Source: Gemmatimonadota bacterium (lineage in GTDB: Bacteria; Gemmatimonadota; Gemmatimonadetes; Gemmatimonadales; GWC2-71-9). From it: a DNA stretch of 13,480 nt. A program made the translations under genes and the position numbers. Of this stretch, positions 1 to 6,656 are shown piece by piece (position 1 is the first letter of the stretch; the number at the start of each line of letters is the position of its first letter). The notes below the pieces were generated by a model. The model was not told where the DNA came from, did no database searches, and saw nothing but the letters and a program-made list of their open reading frames with translations. The stretch is from positions 1-13,480 of the forward strand of contig SMVY01000033.1 of NCBI GenBank assembly GCA_004357415.1, read 5' to 3'.

Positions 1-241
1 GCAGCTGGGCGGCCAGAAATTCATCGAGGTGATTTTCTTCAAAGACAAGACCGCCTATGATGACTTCACCCGGGAGAACTTCGAGTTCGGCGCTCAGGCT
101 TCGGCGGTGGCGTTCTCGCACAGCGCGTCGGCCGACCTGGCCTACAACAGTGGCGTGGCCATCGTGACCATGGCCGAGGGCGGGCTGATGTACGAGGCCA
201 CGGTCGGCGGGCAGAAGTTCGAGTACGAGGCCTACGAGTAG
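1..241 (+). CDS. SYLF (Ysc84) lipid-binding domain protein, C-terminal part
   Basis: The 5' end lies outside the window. Reading from base 2, 79 codons remain before the TAG at 239-241. The visible part contains the segments FEFGAQASAVA, ASADLAYNSGVAIVT and EGGLMYEATVGGQKFEYE, which match the C-terminal half of the SYLF/Ysc84 family (about 200-230 residues in bacteria). SYLF proteins bind phosphoinositides in eukaryotes. The bacterial ones are usually exported or lipid-anchored and of unclear role, and the signal peptide cannot be checked here. The gene ends cleanly, with no in-frame continuation. A weak hairpin follows (265-283) and the next gene starts about 195 bp on, so there is no sign of co-transcription. 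The family call is firm; the cellular role is unknown. Confidence 0.85.
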   Translation, partial: QLGGQKFIEVIFFKDKTAYDDFTRENFEFGAQASAVAFSHSASADLAYNSGVAIVTMAEGGLMYEATVGGQKFEYEAYE

Positions 242-264
242 TAGGCGCCACAAGTGCGGGTCGT

Positions 265-283
265 CACCGGTATGGGTCCGGTG
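265..283 (+). terminator. weak hairpin after the SYLF gene
   Basis: CACCGG (265-270) pairs with CCGGTG (278-283) around a 7-nt loop, 24 bases after the SYLF stop codon. No T-run follows, so intrinsic termination is uncertain. Confidence 0.25.
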
Positions 284-357
284 GCGGCCCGGTCCCTCTT
301 GCCTGCTGTTGTTCGGTCATTGCTAAAGGTCTCTATCGGGGCATCTCACACCTTGCC

Positions 358-386
358 TTGACACCCGCCCCAATCGCGGCAACTTC
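358..386 (+). promoter_or_regulatory. possible promoter of the AI-2E gene
   Basis: A perfect -35-like TTGACA lies at 358-363, but the best -10 at 17 bp (381-386, AACTTC) is poor. It sits about 50 bp before the AI-2E start codon, a sensible position. It is only a candidate. Confidence 0.2.
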
Positions 387-435
387 GCACGATCCATCAC
401 GTTAGGTGAATTCTCCGACCGAGGAGAGACCCCCC

Positions 436-1557
436 ATGGCGTCTCCCGTATACCCCGAAGCCGACCGTCGCTTCATCCAACTATCCGTCGAAGCAGCCAT
501 CAGGATAGGCCTCCTGGCGCTCTTGACCCTGTGGGCGCTCAATATCGTGCGGCCGTTCATTGAACCAGTCCTCTGGGGCATCATCATCGCCGTTGCGGTC
601 ATGCCCATCCATGCAAAGGTGGCCAAGCGCCTCGGGGGACGGCCCAAGCTGGCCGCGACGCTGTTTGCTCTCCTGGCCCTGGCTGCCCTGATCATCCCGA
701 CCGTGCAGTTCTTCGGTGATGTGGTGTCGGAGGGCCGCGCACTGGCCCAGGGATTGGAGTCCGGTACGCTGCAAGTGCCTCCCGCCCCCGACAAGGTGCG
801 CGGCTGGCCGGTGATCGGCGATCCGCTGGCCGATGTGTGGACCGCGGCCTCCCAGGACCTCGAAGGCACGCTCAAGAAATATCAGTCTCAGGTTGCGGCC
901 GTGGGGAGCCGCCTGGCAGGCGCCTTGGGCGGCCTGACGATGACGGTGCTTCAATTCGTCATCTCTTTCATTATCGCCGCAGTGTTCCTGGTCTCGGCGT
1001 CCTCCGGCAAGGACGCCGCCACCCAGTTCGCCACCAAGGTCGCCGGCCAGAATGGCGCGGCGTTCGTCCGGCTCTCCGAACTGACCATTCGCAGTGTGGC
1101 GCAGGGCGTCCTGGGGATCGCGGTCATCCAGGCTCTGCTGTCGGGCTTGGGGCTAGCGGTCGCAGGGGTGCCCGGGGCCTCGTTGTGGGCAATGGTCGTG
1201 TTGTTCCTCGCCATCATGCAGCTGCCGCCGATTCTGGTCTTGGGACCGGCGATGGTATACGTGTTCGGCAATGCCGGTACCACCACGGCCGTGATTTTCA
1301 TGATCTACGGCATCATCGTGAGTGGCAGTGATGCCATTCTCAAACCCATGCTGTTGGGCCGAGGCGTGGACGTGCCGATGCTGGTGATTCTCGTGGGTGC
1401 CATCGGCGGCATGATGATGTCGGGTATCATCGGTTTGTTCGTCGGAGCGGTGGTGCTGGCGCTGTTCTATCAATTGCTGGTAGCGTGGATTGGTGATGGG
1501 GAAAACCTGGAAGGCTTCGAAGCAACCGTAGAAGCACCGGTGGCGGAGGAGAGTTGA
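436..1557 (+). CDS. AI-2E family (PerM/YdiK-like, DUF20) membrane transporter
   Basis: The product is 373 residues from the ATG at 436, which has GAGGAGA at 421-427 eight bases upstream. The GTG at 406 would add ten residues but has no better ribosome site. The protein shows the family layout. An N-terminal hydrophobic pair (LLALLTLWALNIVRPFIEP and WGIIIAVAV) is followed by a third helix. A hydrophilic stretch of about 80 residues comes next, then a C-terminal bundle containing MQLPPILVLGPAMVYVF and the typical ISGSDAILKP-like motif (here VSGSDAILKPMLLGRG). Length and motifs are normal, so the gene looks intact. Family members export AI-2 or act as ion antiporters in the few tested cases; the substrate here is unknown. 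It ends 69 bp before the remnant of a HlyD-type protein, so it was probably the first gene of an efflux-like operon that has since lost its other parts. Confidence 0.88.
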   Translation: MASPVYPEADRRFIQLSVEAAIRIGLLALLTLWALNIVRPFIEPVLWGIIIAVAVMPIHAKVAKRLGGRPKLAATLFALLALAALIIPTVQFFGDVVSEGRALAQGLESGTLQVPPAPDKVRGWPVIGDPLADVWTAASQDLEGTLKKYQSQVAAVGSRLAGALGGLTMTVLQFVISFIIAAVFLVSASSGKDAATQFATKVAGQNGAAFVRLSELTIRSVAQGVLGIAVIQALLSGLGLAVAGVPGASLWAMVVLFLAIMQLPPILVLGPAMVYVFGNAGTTTAVIFMIYGIIVSGSDAILKPMLLGRGVDVPMLVILVGAIGGMMMSGIIGLFVGAVVLALFYQLLVAWIGDGENLEGFEATVEAPVAEES

Positions 1558-1626
1558 AGATGCCCAGCGCGATAAGTCGTAGTCGTGATGACAGCTAACA
1601 AATCAAACGCGCTGGAGGACAGCCCC

Positions 1627-1953
1627 ATGGCAGACTCGGCCGGCGAATCGGCCGAGTCTGATATCCCAGGCGTGAAGAAGCAATCCGACCCAGCCAAACG
1701 CCTGACCCGGATCGTCCTGGCTGCGGTTGCGGTTCTGTTTGGCTGCCACATGGCCGCCGACCGATACACCCCGTATACTAACTTGGGCAAGGTCGACGGC
1801 TTTATCGTGCCCATCGTGCCCCAGGTGTCGGGCTATCTCACCGAAGTCAACGTGCGGCTGCATGACGTCGTAACCGAGCGTCGACGGCGCGCATCGGCGT
1901 GGCCGAGGTACTCAAGTTTCCTCAGCTTACGCTCACCGGCTCCGCCGGCCTGA
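1627..1953 (+). pseudogene. truncated HlyD/EmrA-type membrane fusion protein (N-terminus only)
   Basis: The best start is the ATG at 1627, with GGAGG at 1614-1618; in-frame starts also exist at 1585 and 1588. After an acidic cytoplasmic head come one membrane helix (RIVLAAVAVLFGCHMAADRY) and the family's first conserved beta segment (VPIVPQVSGYLTEVNVRLHD). Homology stops near base 1872. From there the same frame reads an unrelated Arg/Ser/Pro-rich tail to the TAG at 1951-1953, while another frame encodes the end of an outer membrane channel. A normal protein of this type is 300-400 residues and has a coiled coil and a beta-barrel domain, both missing here. The natural reading is a deletion that joined this gene to its downstream neighbour. 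It is almost certainly non-functional in efflux. Confidence 0.85.
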
Positions 1954-2416
1954 GCAACGACTTCACCAGCGGCGGCCTCACCAGTGCCATTCTCAACATC
2001 GGCGCCAACCTCTTTGGCCGCTGTTCAACGCCGGGCGCAACCAGCGCCGCGTCGACATCGAGGTGGCCCGCGCGGAGCAACTGCTCAACCGATACCAACA
2101 GACCATCCTGACCGCGTTCCAGGAGGTGGAAGACGCCGTGGTAGCGGTCTATACCTACCGCGCCGAACACGAGTCGCGCGTGCGCCAAGTGGAGGCGGCC
2201 CGGAACGCCACCGAACTATCCTGGGCGCGCTATCAAGGTGGCGTCACCAGCTATCTCGAGGTGTTGGATCTGCAGCGGTCGCTGTTCGGGGCCGAGCTGG
2301 CCGCGTCGGAGACGCTGCAACGGGAACTGTCCTCGACGGTGGAGTTGTACAAGGCGCTGGGGGGCGGCTGGCCGGTGAGGGACAGTTTGTGGGCGGTGGC
2401 GGATTCGCTGCCGTAA
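1878..2416 (+). pseudogene. C-terminal remnant of a NodT/TolC-family outer membrane efflux channel, frameshifted
   Basis: From about 1878 one frame reads ASTARIGVAEVLKFPQLTLT and continues to GANLFG (ending at 2018). The next frame then carries on as PLFNAGRNQRRVDIEVARAE and runs through the second outer-membrane-efflux repeat (VEDAVVAVYTY, WARYQGGVTSYLEVLDLQRS, LYKALGGGW) to the TAA at 2414-2416. Joining the two frames at 2018 restores the conserved GPLFNAGR motif, so one base, most simply a C, is missing there. About 180 of the roughly 450-480 codons remain; the signal peptide and first repeat are gone. The remnant lies directly against the HlyD remnant. An internal GTG at 2063 could in principle start a 117-residue fragment, but no channel could form. 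Decay of an efflux operon is the clear interpretation. Confidence 0.88.
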
Positions 2417-2424
2417 GAAGATTG

Positions 2425-2566
2425 GTGATTCTTGATTCTTGAATCTTGATTTGATGTGAGCCTGAAGTTTCCCCGGTTTGGTGGACACCTGGTTAGGAGA
2501 TGTCCTACCTTACGAGGGGAGGCCGTTCCACATCACATCTCAAGAATCAAGAATCAAGAATCACAT
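2425..2566. repeat. AT-rich inverted repeat built from CAAGAAT units
   Basis: The left arm at 2425-2459 reads as GATTCTT, GATTCTT, GAATCTT, then GATTTGATGTGA. The right arm at about 2534-2566 is its near-complete reverse complement, with CAAGAAT three times at 2541-2561, flanked by CACATCTC on both sides. The arms enclose about 75 bp that include a small hairpin (TAGGA-GATG-TCCTA near 2494-2507). The composition contrasts sharply with the GC-rich surroundings. Together with bases 2570-2737, in which I see no gene, this makes up the 321-bp stretch after the channel remnant. Confidence 0.75.
2463..2510. mobile_element. possible solo terminal repeat of an IS3-family element
   Basis: Between the arms of the inverted repeat lies TGAAGTTTCCCCGGTTTGGT followed by GGACACCTGG. 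The TGA start and the CCCCGGTTT block look like IS3-family ends as I remember them. There is no transposase reading frame and no opposite end in the window, so at most this is a leftover. The call rests on resemblance alone. Confidence 0.3.
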
Positions 2567-2737
2567 CTCGCAGTTACCCCGCCACCAGCCATACCTTGAC
2601 CCAGACGCCCCGACATCGATCTTACGACATGCTCTCCCGCCTGATCGTGGCCTGTGCCTCCCCGCCGCCCTGTCCGCCCAGGAGCCGGCGACCGACACTG
2701 CCCGCGAGGTAGGCATTCCATTCGATCGGAGTAGGCT

Positions 2738-3097
2738 ATGAACATCAAGGACCTGAGCGCCGGGCTGTCATTCGAGGGGAAGGTCTTCGGACGCCGGCAG
2801 ACCTACTACGTATTTTCCAGCCCCAAGGCCTATTTCGTGTTCTCCTTCTCCCGCGCCAAGCCCAAGGCCGGCTACTTCAACATGGTGTCCCGTGAAGCCC
2901 ACAAGTATGTCCGCAAAATGACGCGCGGCCGGCAGGGCGTCACCTCGCAGGACATCAACAAGCGGGCCCGCAAGAGGAAGCTCATCGGCTCGGCGCTCGA
3001 AGCTCTGAACGTGCTGTATGTGATGGTGGCCCTGGGCGAGGCCAAGATCGACCAGCGGCATACGGGGATACAACTGTTCTTTAATGTGAGTGAGTGA
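2738..3097 (+). CDS. small basic protein of unknown function
   Basis: The product is 119 residues from the ATG at 2738, with GGAG at 2728-2731 six bases upstream. I do not recognise the family. The protein has no signal peptide or membrane helix. The first half looks like beta strands with many aromatics (RRQTYYVFSSPKAYFVFSF). The middle is strongly basic (HKYVRKMTRGRQ, NKRARKRK), and a helix follows (SALEALNVLYVMVALG). A basic surface next to an aromatic beta sheet could fit a nucleic-acid-binding protein or an orphan piece of a restriction-type protein, but no catalytic motif is visible. It stands alone: repeats lie on both sides (2425-2566 and 3104-3143), and the next gene starts 173 bp on. 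Codon use and GC look like those of its neighbours, so it is probably real. Confidence 0.65.
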   Translation: MNIKDLSAGLSFEGKVFGRRQTYYVFSSPKAYFVFSFSRAKPKAGYFNMVSREAHKYVRKMTRGRQGVTSQDINKRARKRKLIGSALEALNVLYVMVALGEAKIDQRHTGIQLFFNVSE

Positions 3098-3103
3098 CGA
3101 AGG

Positions 3104-3143
3104 GCGGTAAGGCGGTAGGGCGGTCAGGCGGACAGGCGGTCAG
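3104..3143 (+). repeat. octamer tandem repeat GCGGTNRG, five units
   Basis: The units are GCGGTAAG, GCGGTAGG, GCGGTCAG, GCGGACAG and GCGGTCAG in unbroken register, starting 7 bp after the stop codon of the small basic protein. The same unit recurs at 4711-4742 and 12431-12470. Confidence 0.85.
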
Positions 3144-3270
3144 GGGGTCCACGACCAGGGCACAATGCTTATCCGTCGGGCTGCCCCATTCTCCCTCTTT
3201 TCCCTCGCAGGTAACGCCCAAGTAACGGGCCTAGCCCAACCTCCCGGTGTACGCTAGCCTTGGAGCCATC

Positions 3271-4782
3271 ATGATATCTCGCCCGGGGGCCACTCCCCTA
3301 TCGGACAAGCTCGTCACCATGGTGATGCTGGACGGGGCCCGGCCGGACGTATTTGACCGGCTGGTCGCCGCCGGGGATCTGCCGACGATCAGCCGTCACG
3401 TGCTCGAGCCGGGTGGCCGGGTTCCGGCCACCACGGTGTTCCCCTCGACCACCGGCATCGCCTACCTCCCGTTTCTCACCGGCTGTTACCCCGGAACGTG
3501 TCAGGTGCCGGGAACGCGGTGGATGGATGTGTCGCGCTACCAAGGCCGCTGGATGCGCGACCGCGAACATGTGCGGAGCTACTGTGGCTATCAGGGCGGC
3601 ATGCTGAACAGCGATGTCGCCGATTCGGTGCTGTCAATCTTCGACATCGAAAAGGACAGCACCGCCATCTGCAGTCCATTCACCAGGGGACTCGGCGAAG
3701 GACGTCATCGTTTGGGCGTCACTCGCATGGTGTATGGCGCCGCGGCACACTACAACTGCAACTATGAACCTCTCGACCGCGCGGTTTGCAGTGAAATGGT
3801 CGAGCAGGCTCGGCGGCGCCCCCGCTTCATGTTCGCCGTGCTTCCCGGGATCGATGGCGTGGCCCACCTGCGGCATCCCGAACACCCCCGCGTGCTCGAC
3901 CTGTACCGCCGCTTCGATCGCGATCTGGGTCGTTACCTGGCCGCGGTGGGGAGCGAGACGGATCACCTGTTGATGCTGGTGAGTGATCACGGATTCTCAC
4001 GCATCGATCGCCATGTCGACATCGCGCTGGCGTTGGAGGACCTCGGCGTTCCCACGCTGCGCCATCCGGTGTTGTGGCGGCGCCATCCCCGGGCCGCCGT
4101 CATGGTGTCGGGCAACGCTTCGGCGCAGGTCTATCTGGCGCCCGGCACGCCCAGGTCACACCGGTACCCGTTGTCGGCCATCGAGGATGGAGAGATAGAG
4201 GGGGTTCCCAAGGTTGTGGTCGATCACCTGGCAAACCTCGAAGGAGTAGCTTTCGTCGCTGCGGTAGAGGGTGAGGATGTCGTGGTCGTTTCGGCCTCGG
4301 GAAGAGCGCGGATCACCAAGAAGGGAAACACCATCGGCTACACACCCGAAACCGGTGATGCCCTGGGGTATGGACCTGCACCACAACGGCACGACAGCGA
4401 TGGCTGGTTGCGGGCCACCATCGACAGCCCGCATCCTGACGGCCCGGTACAGCTGCTCCAGTTGTTCAGCAGCCATCGGACGGGGGACCTCATCGTTTCG
4501 GCCGAGCCGGGGACCGATCTCCGATCAGACTGGGAATTCCCGGAACACAAGGCCGGACACGGAAGCTTGGCGGCCGACCAGATGTTGTGTTTGGCGGCCT
4601 TCAACCGACCGGTGGCCGGTCCCATACGCGCGGTGGACACCTTCCCCATGGTTCTGGAGCATCTGGGCTACGGCATTCCGCCAGGTATCGACGGCCGGCT
4701 GCACCAGCGGGCGGTACGGCGGTACGGCGGTACGGCGGTAGGACGAGCACGTATCAGAAGTTCGTCGCTTCAGCGACAGTAG
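3271..4782 (+). CDS. alkaline phosphatase superfamily phosphodiesterase / nucleotide pyrophosphatase-like protein
   Basis: The product is 503 residues from the ATG at 3271, with GGAG five bases upstream at 3262-3265; a GTG at 3247 is less likely. The metal and catalytic pattern of the type I phosphodiesterase/nucleotide pyrophosphatase family is complete. It has D21 in MLDGARPD, the nucleophile T60 or T61 in FPSTTG, D195 and H199 in PGIDGVAH, D239-H240 in SDHGFS, and H430 in KAGHGS. Two zinc ions would be expected. A domain of about 180 residues lies between the SDH and GHG motifs. No signal peptide is visible, so it is probably cytoplasmic and hydrolyses phosphodiesters or phosphonates of unknown kind. 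The last 25 or so residues (from QRAVRRYGGTAV) are encoded by an octamer repeat array and are probably not part of the ancestral protein. The gene is alone on its strand and ends in a pair of hairpins. Confidence 0.88.
   Translation: MISRPGATPLSDKLVTMVMLDGARPDVFDRLVAAGDLPTISRHVLEPGGRVPATTVFPSTTGIAYLPFLTGCYPGTCQVPGTRWMDVSRYQGRWMRDREHVRSYCGYQGGMLNSDVADSVLSIFDIEKDSTAICSPFTRGLGEGRHRLGVTRMVYGAAAHYNCNYEPLDRAVCSEMVEQARRRPRFMFAVLPGIDGVAHLRHPEHPRVLDLYRRFDRDLGRYLAAVGSETDHLLMLVSDHGFSRIDRHVDIALALEDLGVPTLRHPVLWRRHPRAAVMVSGNASAQVYLAPGTPRSHRYPLSAIEDGEIEGVPKVVVDHLANLEGVAFVAAVEGEDVVVVSASGRARITKKGNTIGYTPETGDALGYGPAPQRHDSDGWLRATIDSPHPDGPVQLLQLFSSHRTGDLIVSAEPGTDLRSDWEFPEHKAGHGSLAADQMLCLAAFNRPVAGPIRAVDTFPMVLEHLGYGIPPGIDGRLHQRAVRRYGGTAVGRARIRSSSLQRQ
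4711..4742 (+). repeat. octamer tandem repeat GCGGTACG, four units inside a gene's 3' end
   Basis: Three exact GCGGTACG units and a final GCGGTAGG lie in the last codons of the phosphodiesterase gene and encode AVRRYGGTAVG. This is the same family as the arrays at 3104 and 12431, but here it lies within coding sequence. Confidence 0.85.
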
Positions 4783-4805
4783 CCGAGCCTCGGCTTCAGC
4801 CGAGG
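4764..4805 (+). terminator. two tandem hairpins with TTCA loops
   Basis: GTCGC-TTCA-GCGAC (4764-4777) and CCTCGGC-TTCA-GCCGAGG (4788-4805) lie across and just after the stop codon of the phosphodiesterase gene, between it and a convergent gene. Both share the closing c-TTCA-g. No T-run follows, so they may act as rho-independent terminators, as transcript-end protectors, or as repeats. Confidence 0.5.
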
Positions 4806-4811
4806 GACGGG

Positions 4812-4843
4812 CTTCAACATTCAACACTCAATATTCAATTCCG
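4812..4843. repeat. short AT-rich TTCAA-type direct repeat
   Basis: CTTCAACATTCAACACTCAA followed by TATTCAATT contains four imperfect 7-8 bp units of the TTCAAYA type. It lies in otherwise GC-rich DNA and overlaps the 3' end of the minus-strand gene. It resembles in style, though not in exact unit, the CAAGAAT repeat at 2541. Confidence 0.6.
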
Positions 4844-5333
4844 ATTCCCGCGGTTGCCACACTGCCCGGCCTCGGGTCTGGGCCGGCTCCAACATGATGA
4901 CGCGGCCATTGGCCAGCCGCCGCGCGCTGGTGGTCTTACCGGTCATCAGGTAGCGGCGAACGACGAGTTCGGCGTCGTCGAACCGGTCGGCTTCGATACT
5001 GACGCTGACCAGCGTGAGCGGTCGTCCGGCCAATGAGGGTTCGGACAGGATCCGCTTCCACGGGTCCCGTGCCGCCGGAACTCGCCGGCGGCGGGTGGGG
5101 AAGGGGCCGTCCGGGTGGTGCCGGAAGAAGGTCCACACTTCGAGCGGCGCCACCCGGACGCCATCGACCTGCCGGCGAGTACCCTCGGCCAGTACCACCG
5201 CTTCGACCCTGTCACCGTAGGATCGGCGCCAGCGGGCGTGCTCGGCGAAGAACGCCTCACGGTCGAGTTGGGCGGCGATGGCCAGGCGTCGCAGGACGCC
5301 GGGGGAATAGCTGGCAGGATCCGCACGTTCCAT
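4821..5333 (-). CDS. conserved-looking protein of unknown function
   Basis: The product is 170 residues from the ATG whose complement is at 5331-5333. GAGGAAA lies a few bases upstream; an alternative start at 5438 would add 35 unconvincing residues. There is no signal peptide or membrane helix. The ordered features are a helical N-terminus (residues 12-40), a beta segment around VEAVVLAEG, the string EVWTFFRHHPDGPFPTRRRR (64-83), and a C-terminal half with VVRRYLMTGKTTSARRLANG and VIMLEPAQTRG. The last two remind me of conserved bacterial proteins with a nucleotidyltransferase-like outline, but the acidic catalytic pair of that fold is not evident, so I do not assign a function. The final residues (SELNIEC) and the stop codon come from the AT-rich repeat at 4812-4843, so the original C-terminus may have been different. 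It converges on the phosphodiesterase gene. Confidence 0.65.
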   Translation of the reverse strand: MERADPASYSPGVLRRLAIAAQLDREAFFAEHARWRRSYGDRVEAVVLAEGTRRQVDGVRVAPLEVWTFFRHHPDGPFPTRRRRVPAARDPWKRILSEPSLAGRPLTLVSVSIEADRFDDAELVVRRYLMTGKTTSARRLANGRVIMLEPAQTRGRAVWQPRESELNIEC

Positions 5334-5596
5334 CGGTTTCCTCAGGGCACGGGTTGGACGGCCAGTTGGCCGCCTCTCCCAGCATATCATACCCTTGAGA
5401 CCATGAAGCGATAGGGAGGTAAAGATGAAGATTGCCAAGCCGGCGAAGGCATAGGTTGACAGGATGCGGTAACATCGCGAGGCTAGAACAGACGGGGTCG
5501 CCCAGGGGTGAGAACTTTTTGGCGATCATGTCGTTGATCCAGGAAAGGGCATGGTTCATAGCGAGATTGCCCTCTCCTTCCGGCGGGGGACAACCG

Positions 5597-6253
5597 ATGC
5601 TGCGGTACGCCCGATCGGCCCTTGTTACGTTACTGGTGCTACTCCCAACGCTCGGCTGGGCCCAGGGTAAAGTGGTATTCGAGGGAGCCTTGGGCACCGC
5701 GTTCAGCGCGCCGACGCCTCTGGTAGTCAACCAGGAGGGGTTCGATCAGATTCGCCTGACGGCGGACTACAGCACCAGACCGCTCGCTCCCTCGCCGTAC
5801 CACCAGGTGCAGGTGGGGATCTGGTATCGGAAGGACGCCAAAGCGGTCGTCTTCGGGTTCCTCCACCACAAACTCTACCTCGACAATCCGCCACCTGAGA
5901 TTCAGCGATTCGAGATCACTTTCGGGTATAACACCCTGTATGTAGGGCATGCCTGGCGCAAGAAGAAATGGGTCATCAGTGCCGGGGGTGGCCCCCTCAT
6001 CGCCAACCCATACTCTGAAGTACGCGGCCAAATCCAGGACGGGCGAAAGGGCTTCCTGAAGCTCGGGTGGAATGTTGCGGGGGCCACCCTCTACGGCGCT
6101 CTGCAGCGGAGATTTCCAGTAGGTGGCCACGTCTTCTTCGGCATGGAGGCCAAGGTCACCGGTTCGATGGCCTGGGTCACCATCGCCAACGGCAACGCCC
6201 GGGTCCCCAACGTGGCGCTCCACGTTCTCGCTTCGTTCGGCTTCGGTTTGTAG
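5597..6253 (+). CDS. exported protein, probable outer-membrane beta-barrel
   Basis: The product is 218 residues from the ATG at 5597, with GGGGGA at 5585-5590 six bases before it. The same frame is open from 5432, but that earlier part reads as non-protein. Residues 1-22 form a classical signal peptide (MLRYARSALVTLLVLLPTLG followed by WA), with cleavage likely before QGKVV. The mature part of about 196 residues alternates polar and hydrophobic residues with many Gly, Tyr and Phe. It has turn-like segments (LDNPPPEI, ANPYSEV) and strand-like ones (EITFGYNTLYVGHAW, GHVFFGMEAKVTGSM), and it ends in VLASFGFGL. This fits a small, about 8-stranded barrel of the OmpW or PagL size. Catalytic residues of PagL (His-Ser) cannot be placed with confidence. 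No operon partner is seen: it is divergent from the gene at 5333 and convergent with the remnant at 6275. Confidence 0.75.
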   Translation: MLRYARSALVTLLVLLPTLGWAQGKVVFEGALGTAFSAPTPLVVNQEGFDQIRLTADYSTRPLAPSPYHQVQVGIWYRKDAKAVVFGFLHHKLYLDNPPPEIQRFEITFGYNTLYVGHAWRKKKWVISAGGGPLIANPYSEVRGQIQDGRKGFLKLGWNVAGATLYGALQRRFPVGGHVFFGMEAKVTGSMAWVTIANGNARVPNVALHVLASFGFGL

Positions 6254-6274
6254 GATATCTCTGGTGCCGGGCGA

Positions 6275-6562
6275 TTAGCCACCGGCCAGGACTGCCACAT
6301 CCAGCCCTACATCGTCGATCAACGCCGCGAATTCCGGCGTGCTCCGCAGCGGATCGAATATCGGCGATGCCAGCGACTCCGATCCGAAGAACGGGTCGCG
6401 CCGCTTCGTGGCTTGGTCGAGCGATGCCAGTGTGGCCACCGGAGCTTCCACCAGCGGCGGCGGAATGTGAGTCCGGCGCGCTATTATAAAGGAACGCGGG
6501 GAATCGGCCACGAAGGGGATGGTGCTCGGTGGCTGGGTGCCAGCGCATTCATTCGGGGCCAC
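6275..6562 (-). pseudogene. C-terminal remnant of a TPR-repeat protein
   Basis: This minus-strand frame of 95 codons ends in TAA at 6275-6277. Its last 50 residues include LASLDQATKRRDPFFGSES and ASPIFDPLRSTPEFAALIDD, followed by VGL. That pattern (helix, RDPFF, FDPLR, PxFxxLL, VGL) is the usual C-terminus of TPR proteins attached to Ser/Thr kinase or winged-helix regulator domains in Acidobacteriota and Gemmatimonadota. Those proteins normally have 400-900 residues. Upstream, the frame quickly loses repeat character and no ribosome site or kinase or TPR coding is visible before the lipoprotein gene at 6657. It is therefore best read as the tail of a deleted gene. A short independent protein cannot be excluded. 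The stop lies only 21 bp from the stop of the beta-barrel gene. Confidence 0.6.
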
Positions 6563-6656
6563 AACGGTTGAAACCCGGTGGGGAACGTTCCTTCTTCCTT
6601 AGGCGGGAAACTACTCCGGAGGGTTGCAATGTGTCACACCTGATCGAGGCGCCGTA

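Noticed and set aside
1984..2442. Plus-strand open frame of 152 codons over the channel remnant
   Set aside because: It is Arg/Gly-rich in the wrong frame. The two channel frames in the same place carry clear homology.
2478..2741. Open frames over the AT-rich inverted repeat
   Set aside because: They are made of translated repeat sequence with Pro/Ser/Arg-rich tails and show no family resemblance.
5456..5489. TTGACA promoter before the beta-barrel gene
   Set aside because: The next -10-like sequence (TAGAAC at 5484) is 22 bp away, too far for a standard promoter, and nothing better lies at 16-18 bp.
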